A stretch of DNA of 64,000 bases from Adiantum capillus-veneris (lineage: Eukaryota > Streptophyta > Polypodiopsida > Polypodiales > Pteridaceae), in NCBI GenBank assembly GCA_014529385.2, contig CM043961.1:18644478-18708477 (forward strand). The letters run 5' to 3'. The translations under genes were made by a program, and so were the position numbers. Positions within the stretch are counted from its first letter, which is position 1. The number at the start of each line of letters is the position of its first letter. The notes beneath the pieces are model-generated. The model worked only from the letters and a program-made list of their open reading frames with translations, did not search any database and had not been told where the DNA came from. Shown here in pieces: positions 13,015-25,131 of this stretch.

Positions 13015-14552
13015 TGTCATAATAATCAATATCTAATTCTCCTAAATGATTTTCTCATATTAAACTGATCATTTAATGTGGGGAAGTGCCAGGGGAGAAA
13101 AGGCTAGAATATTGGTTAAGCTAGCAGACCGGCCACAGTAGGGATCCAAAGGAGGGAAAATAGGGATCCAAAGGGGGGGCCATATGCAAAAGAGCCATGT
13201 GCAGCAATGGGCTAAAAAGACCCTAAGGTTCAGCCCATTAAGACTTCCAAAATGCTAAGGTTCCAAAATTCAAAGGTTGTGTCCAAAGGGTTAAAGCTTA
13301 GGGGGAATTGGATGTTTTGTGTGCTCTCCAAAGTCAACACATATCCCTACATAGGAGGGGGCGAGCCCTTTACACAAAGGGAATGAGGGACACATGTCAG
13401 CTCCCTAGGCCAGATGCCCACAAGGTGTGCCCAGTTTCTATTGGATAACCCTTGAAGTGGACCAATGAGAATTAAGCAAGAGTAAATCTAGTTTAATTAA
13501 TTTCAAAACATTTAGTTAAAGAAACCAATGAGAATTATGTCTCCTAGAAGACTATTGGACAATCTCACAAGGGGTCCAATGAGCATTCAGGAGCCCAATG
13601 GCTTGCCTGATTCCTATTGGCCAGGAGGCAAAGGGGTCCAATGAGAGTTTAGTTTAATTATTTAATTACCTAAAGCTCTCACAAAAGGGGAAAGGGGGAC
13701 ACATGTCAGAAGTCTATCACTTATGCTGCTTAATAGTCATTGGCTTGACTTGGGGAGAGCCAATGAGGGCTCAGCAAGAGCAAATAGCAAGAGGGCTCGC
13801 CCAAGAGGAGAGAGGGGGCTGATTTTTGCAAGGATTATCACACACACACTCACACAATCTCATGTGTGAAGAAAGAGAAGACTATCTCTTCCCAAGCTTT
13901 AATGGAGAACTCATCACCTACTCCAAGCTTGTGAGATAGAAGCCTACATCAACACTCTCTTGGCATGTGGATGCAAATCCAACCAAGAGCCAAGCTTCAA
14001 TGCATGCTCATCTCCTCTACCAAGCTAATTACTAAGCTAAGCTATGCTAATATGAGTGATTATGTGAGGATATGTACATCTTTCTCGTAAGATACTCCTT
14101 CTTCCTCTCAATCTACTCTCATACCCTGCTAGCTCTCACCATCTTCGAAGGTGTGTGAGGTCTTGGGTCTGAGAACGGGGATAATTCAAGTTGTGTTTGC
14201 TAAGTGTTTGCTTAGTGCATGAAGCTTTCATCTTCATTGCACTAGCTAGTCTTGAAGGAGCACAAAGAATTGTATTGTACAATGTCTCTCTTGATGGAAG
14301 AAACCATAATACAAAGCCTTTTGGAGGGGGGACCGGCTCCATGCAAATCCGGTCCTCAACTATTGTCATTAGCTTAATTTCTCTCTCTTTTGAAAGTATT
14401 GTCGATGCTATCTAACTAGGTGTTATGCTTTTTGTTGTTCTCTCCACCCAAGCACTCTTGTAATTCTCATTAGGAATCTATTCTAATGAAATGCCCACTA
14501 TGTTCATGCTCATTTCCGCTACACACAAGTTATTAGGCCATTAAATGTTACA
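13015..14552 (+). repeat. 3' LTR of chromovirus F
   Basis: Begins TGTCATAATAATC and ends TTAAATGTTACA. The first ~70 bases and the right ~400 bases match the chromovirus E LTRs (reverse complement); the middle does not. It holds the conserved hairpin GGACCGG-N12-CCGGTCC at 14330-14355. The last base abuts CGATC of element B's RT frame. Confidence 0.8.
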
Positions 14553-15832
14553 CGATCAATTTTCATCTTAACTTGCTTTGCCACATTCGGATTCATCCTG
14601 TATGAGTGCTGCTTCACTGGCACCGCATCCGGTTTCAGATTGATCGTATGCTGATAAAACTTAGGATCCAATCCCTGCATATCCACATATTCCCATTCAT
14701 CTTCTTTAACCCTTGTAATTTTTTCCATTTGCGCCTCAAACGCTCGTTCTTGCTGAATCACGTCCTCCAATGATTCAGGACTTGGAAGCACCTGTTGTTG
14801 CTCCCCTATTCCTGCTGGAGTTCCTGAAACCCCCACCGACTTTCCTTTCGGAATCAGAGAAATATCCGCAAGATATAAAGAAACCAAATCCGGATTAGCT
14901 TTGAGATATTGTTCCTCTTCATCCTCTTCTAATCCTTCCACCATATTGACTGTTTTGGCTATCACCGGCCATGCTGCCTGAACTGGCTGTCTGCATGTTC
15001 CCAACATCACACGCACTTTTCTTCTACCCTTCTTTACTGTAAGCATATTTGCTTTCCGATTATGCTTTACCCTCACTTGTCGTAACCAGGGTCTCCCCAA
15101 GATAATGTGATAATCCTGATTATGATCTTCAATATTCAAGACTACTAAGGAAACAGCAAAGGATAAGCCCGCCACATCCAAAACAATGTCCCGAAGTAAA
15201 CCCACTGGTTGCACTCTTCTTTGATCTGCCATGCAGACTACAAAGGGTGCAGGCTCCCAATCACTGAGACCAAAACGCTCACAAGCTGCTTGGGTGATAA
15301 TGTTTACTCCCGCTCCACCATCCAATAGTACCTTGTCAATGTATGTTCCATGGTATCGAACTGAAAGCTCCAGAATGCGGGTATCCGTGATCCTATTCGC
15401 CGGCAATGGGGCTGAATCATCCTCCTCGCTTTCAACTTTCCCAATGGCGACTCCCCTCAGCTCAGTGGTCGTTTGTCGCAGCAATGCATTATGGAAATTC
15501 GGGACCAATTTCAGCAGTACTTGAATTGGTGACGTGAGGACCTCTTTCCAAACTGAATTCCGATCCTCCTGTTCTTTAATATCATTCCTATTTCCAGCTT
15601 TTCCTTCCTTTATTTCCAGGCCCACAGTCGATGGCATAGTCGATGGTCCTGCTATTTTCACTGGTGGGGCGGATTGTGGCAACCAGGACACAGTCTTTTT
15701 CCGCACCTCTTCCTGAGCCGTCCAATCCGGAATCTTCACATCGGGAGTTGGAATCACATTTTTACCCGATCGCGTGATTAATGAATCCACTGGATCAGAC
15801 TCCTCCAGTCCTTCAATCTGAACCATAGCCAC
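14553..15832 (-). pseudogene. Protease and start of reverse transcriptase of element B
   Basis: A long frame carries a retropepsin with active-site motif VLLDGGAGVNII (about residues 168-179) and, 75 residues on, HIILGRPWLRQ, the usual end of the fold. D-G-G in place of D-T/S-G is seen in some plant gypsy proteases. The frame continues to the RT start, KQHSYRMNPNVAKQVKMKID, and breaks at 14553, exactly where the LTR of chromovirus F ends. The insertion therefore interrupts the RT. The rest of RT, RNase H and integrase are missing, deleted with the 5' half of F. Confidence 0.8.
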
Positions 15833-15879
15833 ACTAAGCTGTTTCCCTGCAGCGCGTTCCTAGTTTTTCCGATCGTATT

Positions 15880-16325
15880 CCATAGCTTCAGTACACTTAG
15901 ATCGCCAATGTCCATCCCCCAAACAGAAAAGGCATGTCTTGGGGCGATTAGGATCTCGGCCACCTCTTCCGCGACCTCGTCCTCCCCCTTGACCCCTTGC
16001 ACAGTGGCGGAGATACCCCCGGAAAAAGCTGACGAGCGCTAGGAGGTGGATACAGTGGCGGAGATACCCCCTGACTGCTTACCGGAGACGGTGGTGGAGC
16101 AACCTGTGTGGGTGAGGGTGAACGTACGATAGGAGGACATGACTGACTGTGCGGAGTACGTCTCGCTCGCCGCAACCGTCTACCACGCACCGGGCTTGGT
16201 GATGGAGATACAGATTCCTCAATCTGCGGTGAAGAAAAAACAAATTCATCTGAACCGCCTCTCCTCCGTCGTCTTCCTACAATTGGAACCACAGGGTCAG
16301 GCGGACCCTGCGACCTAGTGCGCAT
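15880..16325 (-). pseudogene. Gag of element B, lacking a capsid region
   Basis: The ATG at 16325 is 29 bases after the primer-binding site. The product begins MRTRSQGPPDPVVP and is Arg/Pro/Ser-rich. After a frame change it reaches a Gly/Arg-rich run and CLFCLGDGHWRSKC, a good CCHC zinc knuckle at about 15900-15950. Gypsy Gags normally have several hundred residues of capsid between these parts; here there are almost none. A 20-base repeat (ACAGTGGCGGAGATACCCCC at 16001-16020 and 16052-16071) sits where the capsid should be and may mark a deletion. Confidence 0.65.
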
Positions 16326-16353
16326 GCATATTCATCGCAGGCCGTCCATCACG

Positions 16354-16369
16354 CATCGTGGTCGCCAGA
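16354..16369 (-). promoter_or_regulatory. Primer-binding site of element B
   Basis: On the minus strand the LTR end (CCATTACA) is followed by TCTGGCGACCACGATG. A TGGCGAcc-type site is not the common Met-tRNA type. I did not assign the tRNA. Confidence 0.55.
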
Positions 16370-16762
16370 TGTAATGGCTATTGCCCGCACAGGAGCAATA
16401 GGCATTACGGGAATGATTACCCGCAACTACATTATATGAACATCAACATATAAAAATGACAAGAGAAGGAAGTACACAGTACACAGGCCCAGAACACCTC
16501 TTGCTTCATTCATTTGTATTCCAGACACAGAGTTACAATAGTAGTTGCCATGAATATCATAGAGATTAGTTAAGTTACATCAAAAGACAGGTATGCCCCT
16601 CCATATACAACCGCTGCTCCAGCGCAGATCGGGAACAGTGCACACACTCCTGTCTCATGATATCCTGTGAAGAACTGCCGCTACGGCCGCCGCATATCGC
16701 ATACCCCTGATCCGCAGTGTCCAGACCTCCGCAGGACCGCATGTGCGGCTAATGCCGTAACA
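16370..16762 (-). repeat. 5' LTR of element B
   Basis: 393 bases, near-identical to 10410-10818. On the minus strand it starts TGTTACGGCATTAGCC and ends CCATTACA, directly before the primer-binding site. Confidence 0.9.
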
Positions 16763-19700
16763 CATGCAAACATTGTGGTACCCTCCACATATGGCAACAA
16801 TAGACCTCCAACCATCCCAATGTGCAGCATCAAGCTTTCTTGCCAAAGTATGGTTAAAGTCTAGCCAATGGCATGCTCTTTGCAATTGCTCTTGCAAGAT
16901 TTTTAAGTTATCCCTTATTACATAGACTTTATTATCCCAAGCACAATGCACACTCTCGGGTGGCTCCCTCTCTCACCCTCTGTCTCTCACTCACTCTCAC
17001 AGTCACCCCTCTAATGATTGGCATGACATCACGGGGACATCACACAAAGAAGTTCCAACAAATTTCAAGCTTTGGCTACTCATGCATTCAACACACCCAT
17101 CACATAATTTATTTATGTTCGTTATATGTATATGTGTCATGCAATAAGCATTACTCTACAATAATATTCTCAACAGGCTTACTGTCAACATAAACACCAT
17201 CCAAAAGGATATTCAAAAGTAGCTATAAATTTCATATTTTCCTTAGTCAACTTCTCGCAATATGGCCCTTCTTGGATGCATGGAAAATAGTTGATTGGTT
17301 TGGAGAGGGGCATTCACCTCATGCTCACTAAAAATTGAACAAACTTGCAATAGATTAAAGATGGTCAAATTGTTGGACAAAGCATACAATGAGCATAGCC
17401 TAAGAGATGCATTCAAATTTGGATTCCAAGAGCCTACAATAAATATAGTCCAACATACCACATTCAGAGAGTCATTGGTTTTGCATACCCGCATGGTGGA
17501 CATAGCTTCTTTCCATGCCCGCATGGTTGTTGTTGCCCACTTGAGCTCGAGCATGCCATGACACCTAGGGAACCAAGCCAGTGGGGCAATTAAGTGGGCG
17601 ATTTCTTTGACACTGAAGTATTTTGGGAGAGGCTCGTGACAACACCCACAGTCAACACCTTGCGGAAAGTCTATTGGCTACCGTCCATGCAACAATTGCT
17701 CTGCCTCTGATCAGTTTGCTACATACCCTTGCCATGAAAAACCACATTCATTTCTATCCTGCAGGCAAAACTTTTATTGCTAAAACAAATAGTAGAAAGA
17801 ACATAGTAGGTGCATGCAACTCATAGAAACATCAACTCATTACAATCAATTCAGGACACGTAAAGATATGCCTTCCTACTCAAAACTTAAAAGTAATACC
17901 CAAAAACTGTCGCTTGCATGTGTTCTCCAAAATTATGAGCAGTATGTGAAACTCGTAGATACAAACACAAATCTTGCTTCCTTAGAAATATTAGATTATG
18001 TTTGTAAGATTTTATGGTGATATGGCAATGTTATTTTTCTTGGATTAACAAATTATTCTACCTTTATAGTAAGATAATTCTACCTTTATAGCTTACTATG
18101 AAACTATTAAAGGCCACTCCAAGAGAACTTTCTAAAAGGCAATGTAATATAAACTTAAAAGCTTTAAGCTATAGTTTTGTAGTCAACAATTTACTCTAAA
18201 TTTTGGGGTTTCGAGAATATTTTTGAGATGTAGCCAGTGCTTTATCACTGTTCATCAACTTTTGAGTATCATAAAATTGAAGCAAAACCTTTTAAGGTCT
18301 AACCTAATAAGATTATATTTGGATATGATGTGTTAAGGATTGAGAACACACATACTTAATTTTAATGAGATCCCCCTAATATCCTGGTTGATTTGGAAGG
18401 TATCGTGATAGCTTTGTATCCCACGATGCAACAAAAGGTTTGTACGACCCTAATCTGTTTATAAGAACAACTTTCAAATGAGATGTGCTATCCCACCCAC
18501 TCACCTTCTTTGAAACATCTTATATAGATATGCAACGTGTCGAAAAAAAAGACTTTCAGGGGACAACCCCGATGACACCTCTCTAAATCCTTCAAATTCA
18601 ATTGTACCTCAAGAAAGAAAAAAGAAAGAAAGCGACGTTTCATAATAAGGTTTACATAAATTGTCTCGCAAAAGCTTTATCGAAAAATCGAAAATTAGAT
18701 AAAGGTTTCTGTTGAAATAGATCAAAAATTAGAGAAAGGTTTCTATTGAAGATTGTAACAAATCCTCTTTGAATTGTGAGTATCTCTGAATCGATGATTT
18801 TTTATATGGAAAGTTTCCTTTTATTCTTGGTGGTAGTTTTCAATCTACCTCACAATGTTCATGAAAAGAAAAAGAATATCTTTTAAAAAGGCCAGCTTAT
18901 ATATTTTACCAACAAAGTTATAGCATAGTAACTCTAAGAAATGTGGAACAAAATAGGAGCAAAGTACATTAGTGGCAATTCAAAAATTTAGATTAGCACT
19001 AATAAAAAGTGATGGTGTCATCATGCACCCTCAAGGTAGAACTTAGATAGTGATATAGACAAATAAAGCAAGTAAGCAGGAATACAAGGCGCTGGTTATC
19101 CTTTAATATGCATTCCCTTCAATGTGGAATGTGCCATGGTTCATGGAGATGGCCTCCTTATATAGATGTAAAGGAGCCTCTATCGACTACCCTCTTTCAT
19201 GAGAGACACTTGTCCATGCGCCCATGTGTAGCCAAGTCTACCTAGAAGTCTGCTACAAGCCACCAGCCAAAGACCATCAACAATCGACCATTGTCTGTCG
19301 TCCATTGGTCGGTCGTTTTTCGGCTATTTTTTTACCGCCGTTCGTTTCGGCAAAAGGGAGTATTCTTGTGAGTGATTTTTGGTTTTCTAGTGAGTATTTT
19401 TCTCATGGGGATAAGTGATTTTTCTCATGCACGATTTGCTCCATACCATCCATTATCACAACTAAATATCTCATCAACGTGTAAGTTGGAATCCGTCAAA
19501 TATATGTGCACTATTGGCTTCTCCTCATATGGGAGCCTTACAAACTATGCGGCATACATTACGATGGGCAAAACTGACAAATGGACATTACAGGTATACT
19601 AATAGTAACTTAAACTAATGTTAAAATTTTAAAAATTTCCTTTAGGAATTTAAATATAGTCTTGTATTGTTTTTAGAATTGAACTCAAATTATCAATGAA

Positions 19701-20094
19701 TTTAAAAATTTGCCATGGTGCCAACTTTTAATCGCTTGGTGACGAAAAGATTTTTGACCTGAAACATGCCACATATATAGAATTGAAACCAAATCAAAAA
19801 ACACATTGTTCTTTTTTTTTTGCCATACTCACATATGGAAGTGGAGATGTTGTATTAACTAGGCAAAGAATGTACATTGAACCTCTGAGTGGTGAAGAGA
19901 TCCTCAATTTATTTGTATGAGATTAGGCTCCTAGTGGGCATCCGCCATGAGTTGTCGATGCAACTTAGTGCATGATTCGATTCTTCGATGTGCTAGCATA
20001 CCCAACTCTTGACCCAATTAAATACAAATTTTCAATTTTCACACACTACTTCATCAAATTGAGCTACTACAAAGTTTTGCAGGTTTTAGGCTTT
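16763..20094. other. No recognisable gene; unclassified repeats
   Basis: Short open frames on both strands (for example 17243-17554 minus and 17295-17561 +) have no family I recognise. 17990-18540 is a diverged direct repeat of 25930-26740. A TATA-like CTTATATAGATG occurs at about 19160 in an otherwise unclear block, and 18690-18760 holds a short imperfect tandem (AGAAAGGTTTCT). Confidence 0.5.
17990..18540 (+). repeat. Dispersed repeat, copy 1 (with 25930-26740)
   Basis: Shared blocks include GATCCCCCTAAT, GATAGCTTTGTATCCCA(C/G)GATG, CAACAAAAGGTTT and ATGAGATGTGCTAT in the same order and orientation. Both copies end near a TATA-like element (TTATATAGATATGCAACG here). Promoter-like structure suggests an unrecognised LTR. 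Confidence 0.65.
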
Positions 20095-20820
20095 CTATAT
20101 CTGCTTAAAAATAGGAGTATCTGGTAACTTGTAAGAACACCATAAGTGCTTGGATTTGAAATCTTCTCCCGCCCAAAACCAGATCAATTGTAAAGAAGGG
20201 AATCTACCATGTCCTCTACACCCATAAGACACCATAAGGAAAGGGAGTCTTTTAGACAGGTGCAATGAATCTTTTGAAGTTGCTTTGCACCCAAAGCATG
20301 TTTCAATGCCAATCCCTCTGGCACAAATTTTACTTCCCATTGGGATCACCCCCACAACACCTTCCAAGTGAATAACTTCATTGAGCTTAGCCATTTTGTC
20401 TCCCAAAAATTGTTAATGCTCTTCAACCACTTTACTTTTGACGTGTTCACCCTCCATAATTTGATGAGTGGAGTTAACCCATCCACTTTAAACATCAACT
20501 TGTTATATGTTCCCAAATGTTAGGAAGTGCAAAAATTCTATCCTTGGGGACATGCCAAGATTTTCAATCAGGCTTCATTCCAATGGTAGCCTTCAGGGAT
20601 AATTGCACAAAATTGTTGAGACTCAACCGATCAAAAGTCTTTCTTTTAGATTCAGATTGTTTTGTATCACCAACTGGTCCACATGTTTTCAATAGCATTT
20701 GTGGTGGTCTCAAAAGTGTGCTAGCTTGGAAATCCCCTTTGTTATTCACCTTTCTAGAAACTTTTCTCCAGAAGACATTCAGGGATCCTCCTCCTAGCTT
20801 GGAGAGCCGCATGGGCTAGT
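20095..20820 (-). pseudogene. LINE reverse transcriptase C-terminal fragment (zf-RVT region)
   Basis: On the minus strand, across frames, the sequence reads RVSTSKVKW-type residues, then KLFTWKVLWG (in frame with a change) and VIPMGSKICARGIGIETCFG followed by CKATSKDSLHLSKRLPF. This matches the zinc-binding region after the RT in plant LINEs (KLFxWxxLxxxLPxGxxLxxRGI, then CxxC...H...C). Upstream WRKVSRKVNNKGDFQASTLL fits the preceding LINE segment. Several stops and frameshifts; only the C-terminal end is present. No poly(A) tail seen. Confidence 0.6.
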
Positions 20821-21719
20821 GTAGGAGGGAGCGCATGGAATATCTAAAGGCATCCTCCTGTTCTAGTGAGAATACCATGTTTATTGCACTTTCTTAGTAA
20901 ATCACACGTTTATTTCACTTTCTTAGGAAATCACATGTGCATCCTCATAGCATTAAAAAAGTCTAGCTTAGAGGCAGTAGTTTGTCATGTACGTTAGCCT
21001 CTTTCCACGGGCCTCCTTGTGAGCCAAGCTCTACTTTATCAATCATATCCCAATCCATGATTGTGGTAATGAGCAGGATTGCTTGACAGCTATTCTAGAG
21101 TTACATTTAGAGCCAAATGTTAAATATCATATTAGATCAAACGAACAAAATTAGACTCAAATACCTTAGTACTAGACCTCAGACAGATGATTGGGTTGAA
21201 ATGGAATGAGATAACTGAGAATGTGTATTTAGATTCAGAATAACATACAAATTACAGTCAAAAGTTTGGAATGATTGACTAAAAGATACAAATCATACAA
21301 CAACTATCACTAAGTGCTCCGAAGCTCGCTTAGGTTCTCAAGTACAAGATACAAATGAGTGGAGTAGCAGAGCGTATCTCAAAATGAGATAATGGGTCCT
21401 ATTTATAGGTGCAAGTAGAGGAAATTGACTAGTCACTATGCCAATACTCTAGCACAACTAGTGGTAAATATGCTAGGTAACTCGAACAGCTTCTAGGTAA
21501 ATTCTACAGAGAAGCAAAGGTATTTCTCTAAGAGTTGGTTCCCACCTTCTATATTCTCCTTACCTTTCTTAAATTTTGTCAAATACAAAATTTTAGACAC
21601 GAAAACTTCATTTCTTTCACTTGTGCTTTGGCTTGTCTAAACCTTCTTCACCTCAAGTCTTTGAATGATTTGAGATGGTGGTTCTGCAGGTCGGATGACC
21701 ACCATCTAGTGTGAGGGAG
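20821..21719. other. Unclassified, possibly LTR-like sequence
   Basis: No supported coding. On the minus strand CTTGCACCTATAAATAGGAC at about 21400-21420 is a good TATA box, and the segment from about 21118 (TGTTAAATATC) to 21719 could be a solo LTR, but I could not fix its ends. Confidence 0.35.
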
Positions 21720-22068
21720 TGTTGGAAGTTGTGATGTATTTCATGATAACTTGATAGATTGCCTCTTCCTAAACTACTCCCTTCTGGTTGTTAGCATCTC
21801 AACCTCATAGGGTGTCAGTGTATGTATTAGAGTCATAAAAGCTTCTCTTTTGCTTTGTGAGCGTCTTCGCTAGCCAACTTATGGTAGATTGACAAGAGAT
21901 TGACACGGTTTGTATTCACCCAACTAGATTGACATAGTTTGTATCCACCCAGTTAGATTTGGCTAATTATCCTTTATTTGACAACGCATGGGGGAAAAAG
22001 AGGGGGGAAAATGCCCCGGCAGTCCTAAGTGTACTCACACACATCACTACCACATGTATATTGTAACA
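21720..22068 (-). repeat. 3' LTR of the minus-strand copia remnant
   Basis: 349 bases with TG...CA ends. On the minus strand it starts TGTTACAATATACATGTGG, closely related to the LTR start at 44214. It is about 120 bases longer than that copy. Confidence 0.75.
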
Positions 22069-22145
22069 AATCCCCACTGGGAGTGATGCGGTGAATGAGA
22101 GCTGGCACATAGAGTATAGGGAAGTGCCATGCCTTGAGGACATGA

Positions 22146-23985
22146 TCATTCCACAAAGGGGAGTAAGCCCAAAGCTTTGTGGAAAGCTTCGAACTTCTCA
22201 CGAGACAATGCCTCTGTGAAAAGATCTATAAGGTTGTCATGTGTTGGCACATTAAGCCAAGTTAATCTCTCTTGCTGAGAGTCTCTCCTTGACCTGGTAA
22301 TGCACCTCAATGTGCTTTGTGCGAGCATGAAAAACTGGGTTCCTCACAACAACCAATGCGCTCTGACTGCACTCTTACTGGCAATGTAGATAGTGTTGGC
22401 GGTGTCCTATCCAACATCCAAATCATCCATAAGGCGTCTGAGCCATACACATTCGATTGTAGCTATGAAGCTACCATGTACTCAGCCTCACAATTGGAAG
22501 TGGCCACAATAGGTTACTTCTTGCTCAACCATGATAGACATGAGCTGCCAAGCATGAAACAAAAACCACTTGTGGCCACTCGTGTGTCAAAACAACCAGC
22601 CCAATTTGAGTTCAAAAAAGCATGTAAACATAGCGGCAATGATCCCCCTTGGGATAAAACAAGCCAAGATGTAAAGTGCCACTCAAGTAGCAAAAAATAA
22701 TCTTGACAACCTACCAATGCTTATACCTTGGGCTATGCATAAATCTGCAGACCTGCGAGAGTGCAAACTGAATATTCGGCCTCGTGTTGTATACATAAAT
22801 ACGGCAGTCAATAGCAGTTTGGTAAAGAGCGATATCAGAACAATCACCAGCACCATGAAGAATTAATTTCAAACCTGTTTCCATGGGAGTGGCAATAGGT
22901 TTTCAATCCTAAAGTCCAAACTTACATAGCAATGTCTCTATGTAACTTTTCTAACACAAGGAAATACCACCATCACACTGCTTAAATTGTATACCCAAGT
23001 AAATTACCCCAAATATTTTCATCTTGAAAGTAGCATTCAAATCAACCTTAAATTCAACAATATGTCTCTCATTTGGTCCAATGATCAACAAATCATTTAC
23101 ATAGAGAACCACAATGAGAAGTACATCACCCTCACGCTTTACATACAATGTGCTTTCTGTTGGACTATTACAAAAGCCTGGTTTGACCAAATGAGTGCCA
23201 GCCTTCTCATACCAATCACGAGGAGATTGCTTCAACCCATACAAAGCTTTCTTACATTTGCACACTTTATCCTTTTGTCCTTTCTTGACAAAACCGCGAG
23301 GTTGCGTTACAGAAAATTCCTGAAATGTGTCACCATTCAAGAAAGCAGTAACAATGTCTGACTAATGTACATCCCAACCAAAATGAGCTGCCAATGCACA
23401 TAGAAAACGCACAGTAGTCATACGACAAGTGGGAGCAAAAGTCTCTTAATAATCTATGCCTTTTTGTTGTGCATAACTTTTTGCAACAAGTCGAGCCTCA
23501 TAGCAATCAATCTCACCATCCAAATTGCGTTTCAACTTGTAAACCCACTTTGTACCAATGGCCTTTTTTCCAGGAGGCAAATCACATAAAGTCCATGTGT
23601 CATTTTCAATAAGTACATCATATTCTGATTGCATGGCAGCCATCCAAATTTTTAGATTTTGCGCTTTATCAAAAGTCAAAGGTTCCTCAACATCATGTAA
23701 GCTAGACATAGCCAAAGCATAACAATCTAATGCATAAGATGCATGGTGAGAGCCTGAACGAGTATGACTAAACAAAGGTGCATCCAATTTACCGTCACGC
23801 AAAGTATGCACCAGCCATTTAGGCTTCCCTCTAATGTACTCATTCTCAGCCCTTTCCTCATCAAGTACATCATATACATTTGCATCAACAATAGCCTGAT
23901 TTATAACATTTTTAGAAACCCCCATAGGCTATACATTTGCCTCATTGGAATTTACATTCAAGCTTCCACCACTAAAAAGAGGCTT
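22146..23985 (-). pseudogene. Copia reverse transcriptase and RNase H
   Basis: From high to low coordinate: WMAAMQSEYDVLIENDTWTL and GTKWVYKLKRNLDGEIDCYE (RT start); DIVTAFLNGD; KKALYGLKQSPRDWYEKAG; VVLYVNDLLIIGPNE, in which the catalytic YVDD is YVND; then STSGF-type RNase H sequence LNSNWAGCFDTRVATSGFCF and a C-terminal tail ending KALGLLPFVE. Several stops and frame changes. The Asp-to-Asn change alone would abolish RT activity. Confidence 0.85.
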
Positions 23986-24010
23986 CCTCGCAACATTGAA
24001 ACATGACAAA

Positions 24011-24610
24011 GTTGCCTTTCTGACTCTTTCCAGATCCTTTTTTTTATGCTTTGCTTCCATGAAAGGTTTTTCCTCCGCTATATCTACGCCTTGTTCATGT
24101 GAGGAAACAACATGCAACATTCAAGGTCAAACAAGAGGGGAGTTGTCAATGGCGCTTCCTCTATGTCATGAATGAGCTTGAAGGAGGATATTCCCACAAA
24201 GATAACTAAAATGTTCGACCCTGAGAGGACCCCATTGAGATTTAGCATCTCATCATTGAAGCTTGGAGGTTCAAAATTGAGCAGAGACAGAGGATCCAGA
24301 TCAAGTGGAGGGGTGGATTCTGACGGGTGAAGCAAAAAGCGCCATCACTAATGAGTGTATGTGCATGTGCAAAGCGAGAAACGGCAAAAAAAGAGGAGCT
24401 AATTGATATAGTAGGGGTAACTTATGTCTAACTAACCTAAATGGCCAAGCAAAATATGGCAAGAAAGGATTGCTAGGACAACCTTTTGGCAGAAAGGCAG
24501 GGTGTATGCCAAAAGAGTTTCAGCCCGTGTACAATGGAGCACACTCCAAATTTTAAAGGTCTGTTTTATTCTTCTCATCTTTAATCTATATTCTCATTTC
24601 TTATTCTTCT

Positions 24611-24641
<31 letters not shown>

Positions 24642-25042
24642 CCCCAGAGTGGAAGGCATTGCCAACATCTGTCTCTAGACACCTTGTTCATCTCGAGTCT
24701 TGTTGTTTTACAAAAAATAGTGAAGTCTAGGTTGATGGGAAAACTACTAGCAATTATTGGGTTTCTAGATGGACGTGAAGCTTATATGATGGGCAAGGAG
24801 AGCATTGCCAACCCTTTCCACAAGAACATAGACGAGGCCATCCTACAGCCTGACGACTTTGTTATGTCAAATGTAAGTCTTTATGATCACATCCATGTAT
24901 CAAGCACCGTGATTCCCACCGAAGCTACCAAATATAGGGTGCGTGAAGATGTCATGACCCTCAAAAACAAGGAATTCTAATAGAGATGTGACGTCATATT
25001 AAGCAAATTGTAAAATAACATTGAAATATAAAAATATCACAC

Positions 25043-25073
<31 letters not shown>

Positions 25074-25079
25074 AAAACC

Positions 25080-25131
<52 letters not shown>

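Larger units (their letters stand above)
11013..14552 (+). mobile_element. Chromovirus F, 5'-truncated, inserted in element B
   Basis: The element starts inside RNase H at about 11013 and runs on + through integrase and a chromodomain-like end (to 12660), a polypurine tract, and a 3' LTR at 13015-14552. It belongs to the same family as chromovirus E (31.4-40.2 kb). Everything upstream of RNase H, including the 5' LTR, is gone, along with the matching part of element B's pol. Confidence 0.85.
10410..16762 (-). mobile_element. Element B: Ty3/gypsy retrotransposon with two LTRs, interrupted by chromovirus F
   Basis: LTRs at 10410-10818 and 16370-16762 both run TGTAATGG...GCCGTAACA on +, so the element reads on the minus strand from 16762 to 10410. 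Next to the right LTR is a primer-binding site; gag and protease follow, and the RT frame stops at 14553 where chromovirus F begins. Beyond F, at about 10820-10960, is a short 3' end with a polypurine tract and then the 3' LTR. Flanks CATGT (10405-10409) and CATGC (16763-16767) are a likely 5-base target duplication with one change. By eye the LTRs differ by about ten substitutions, nearly all transitions, plus a 16-base indel of an 8-base repeat. Confidence 0.85.
21720..24010 (-). mobile_element. Copia remnant (3' half) with 3' LTR, same family as the element at 40.9-44.4 kb
   Basis: Reads on the minus strand: RT, then RNase H, then polypurine tract and LTR (22068 down to 21720, TGTTACAATATACATG...TTCCAACA). 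Sequence and order match the + copia element at 42.3-44.4 kb. Homology begins near 24000 (PLFSGG), so gag, protease and integrase are absent. Confidence 0.8.

Noticed and set aside
15231-15716. Plus-strand open frames opposite the element B protease
   Set aside because: Antisense shadows of the minus-strand gag-protease frame.
24684-24980. 98-codon + frame as a gene
   Set aside because: No recognisable domain, no splice or promoter support, and flanked by low-complexity tracts.
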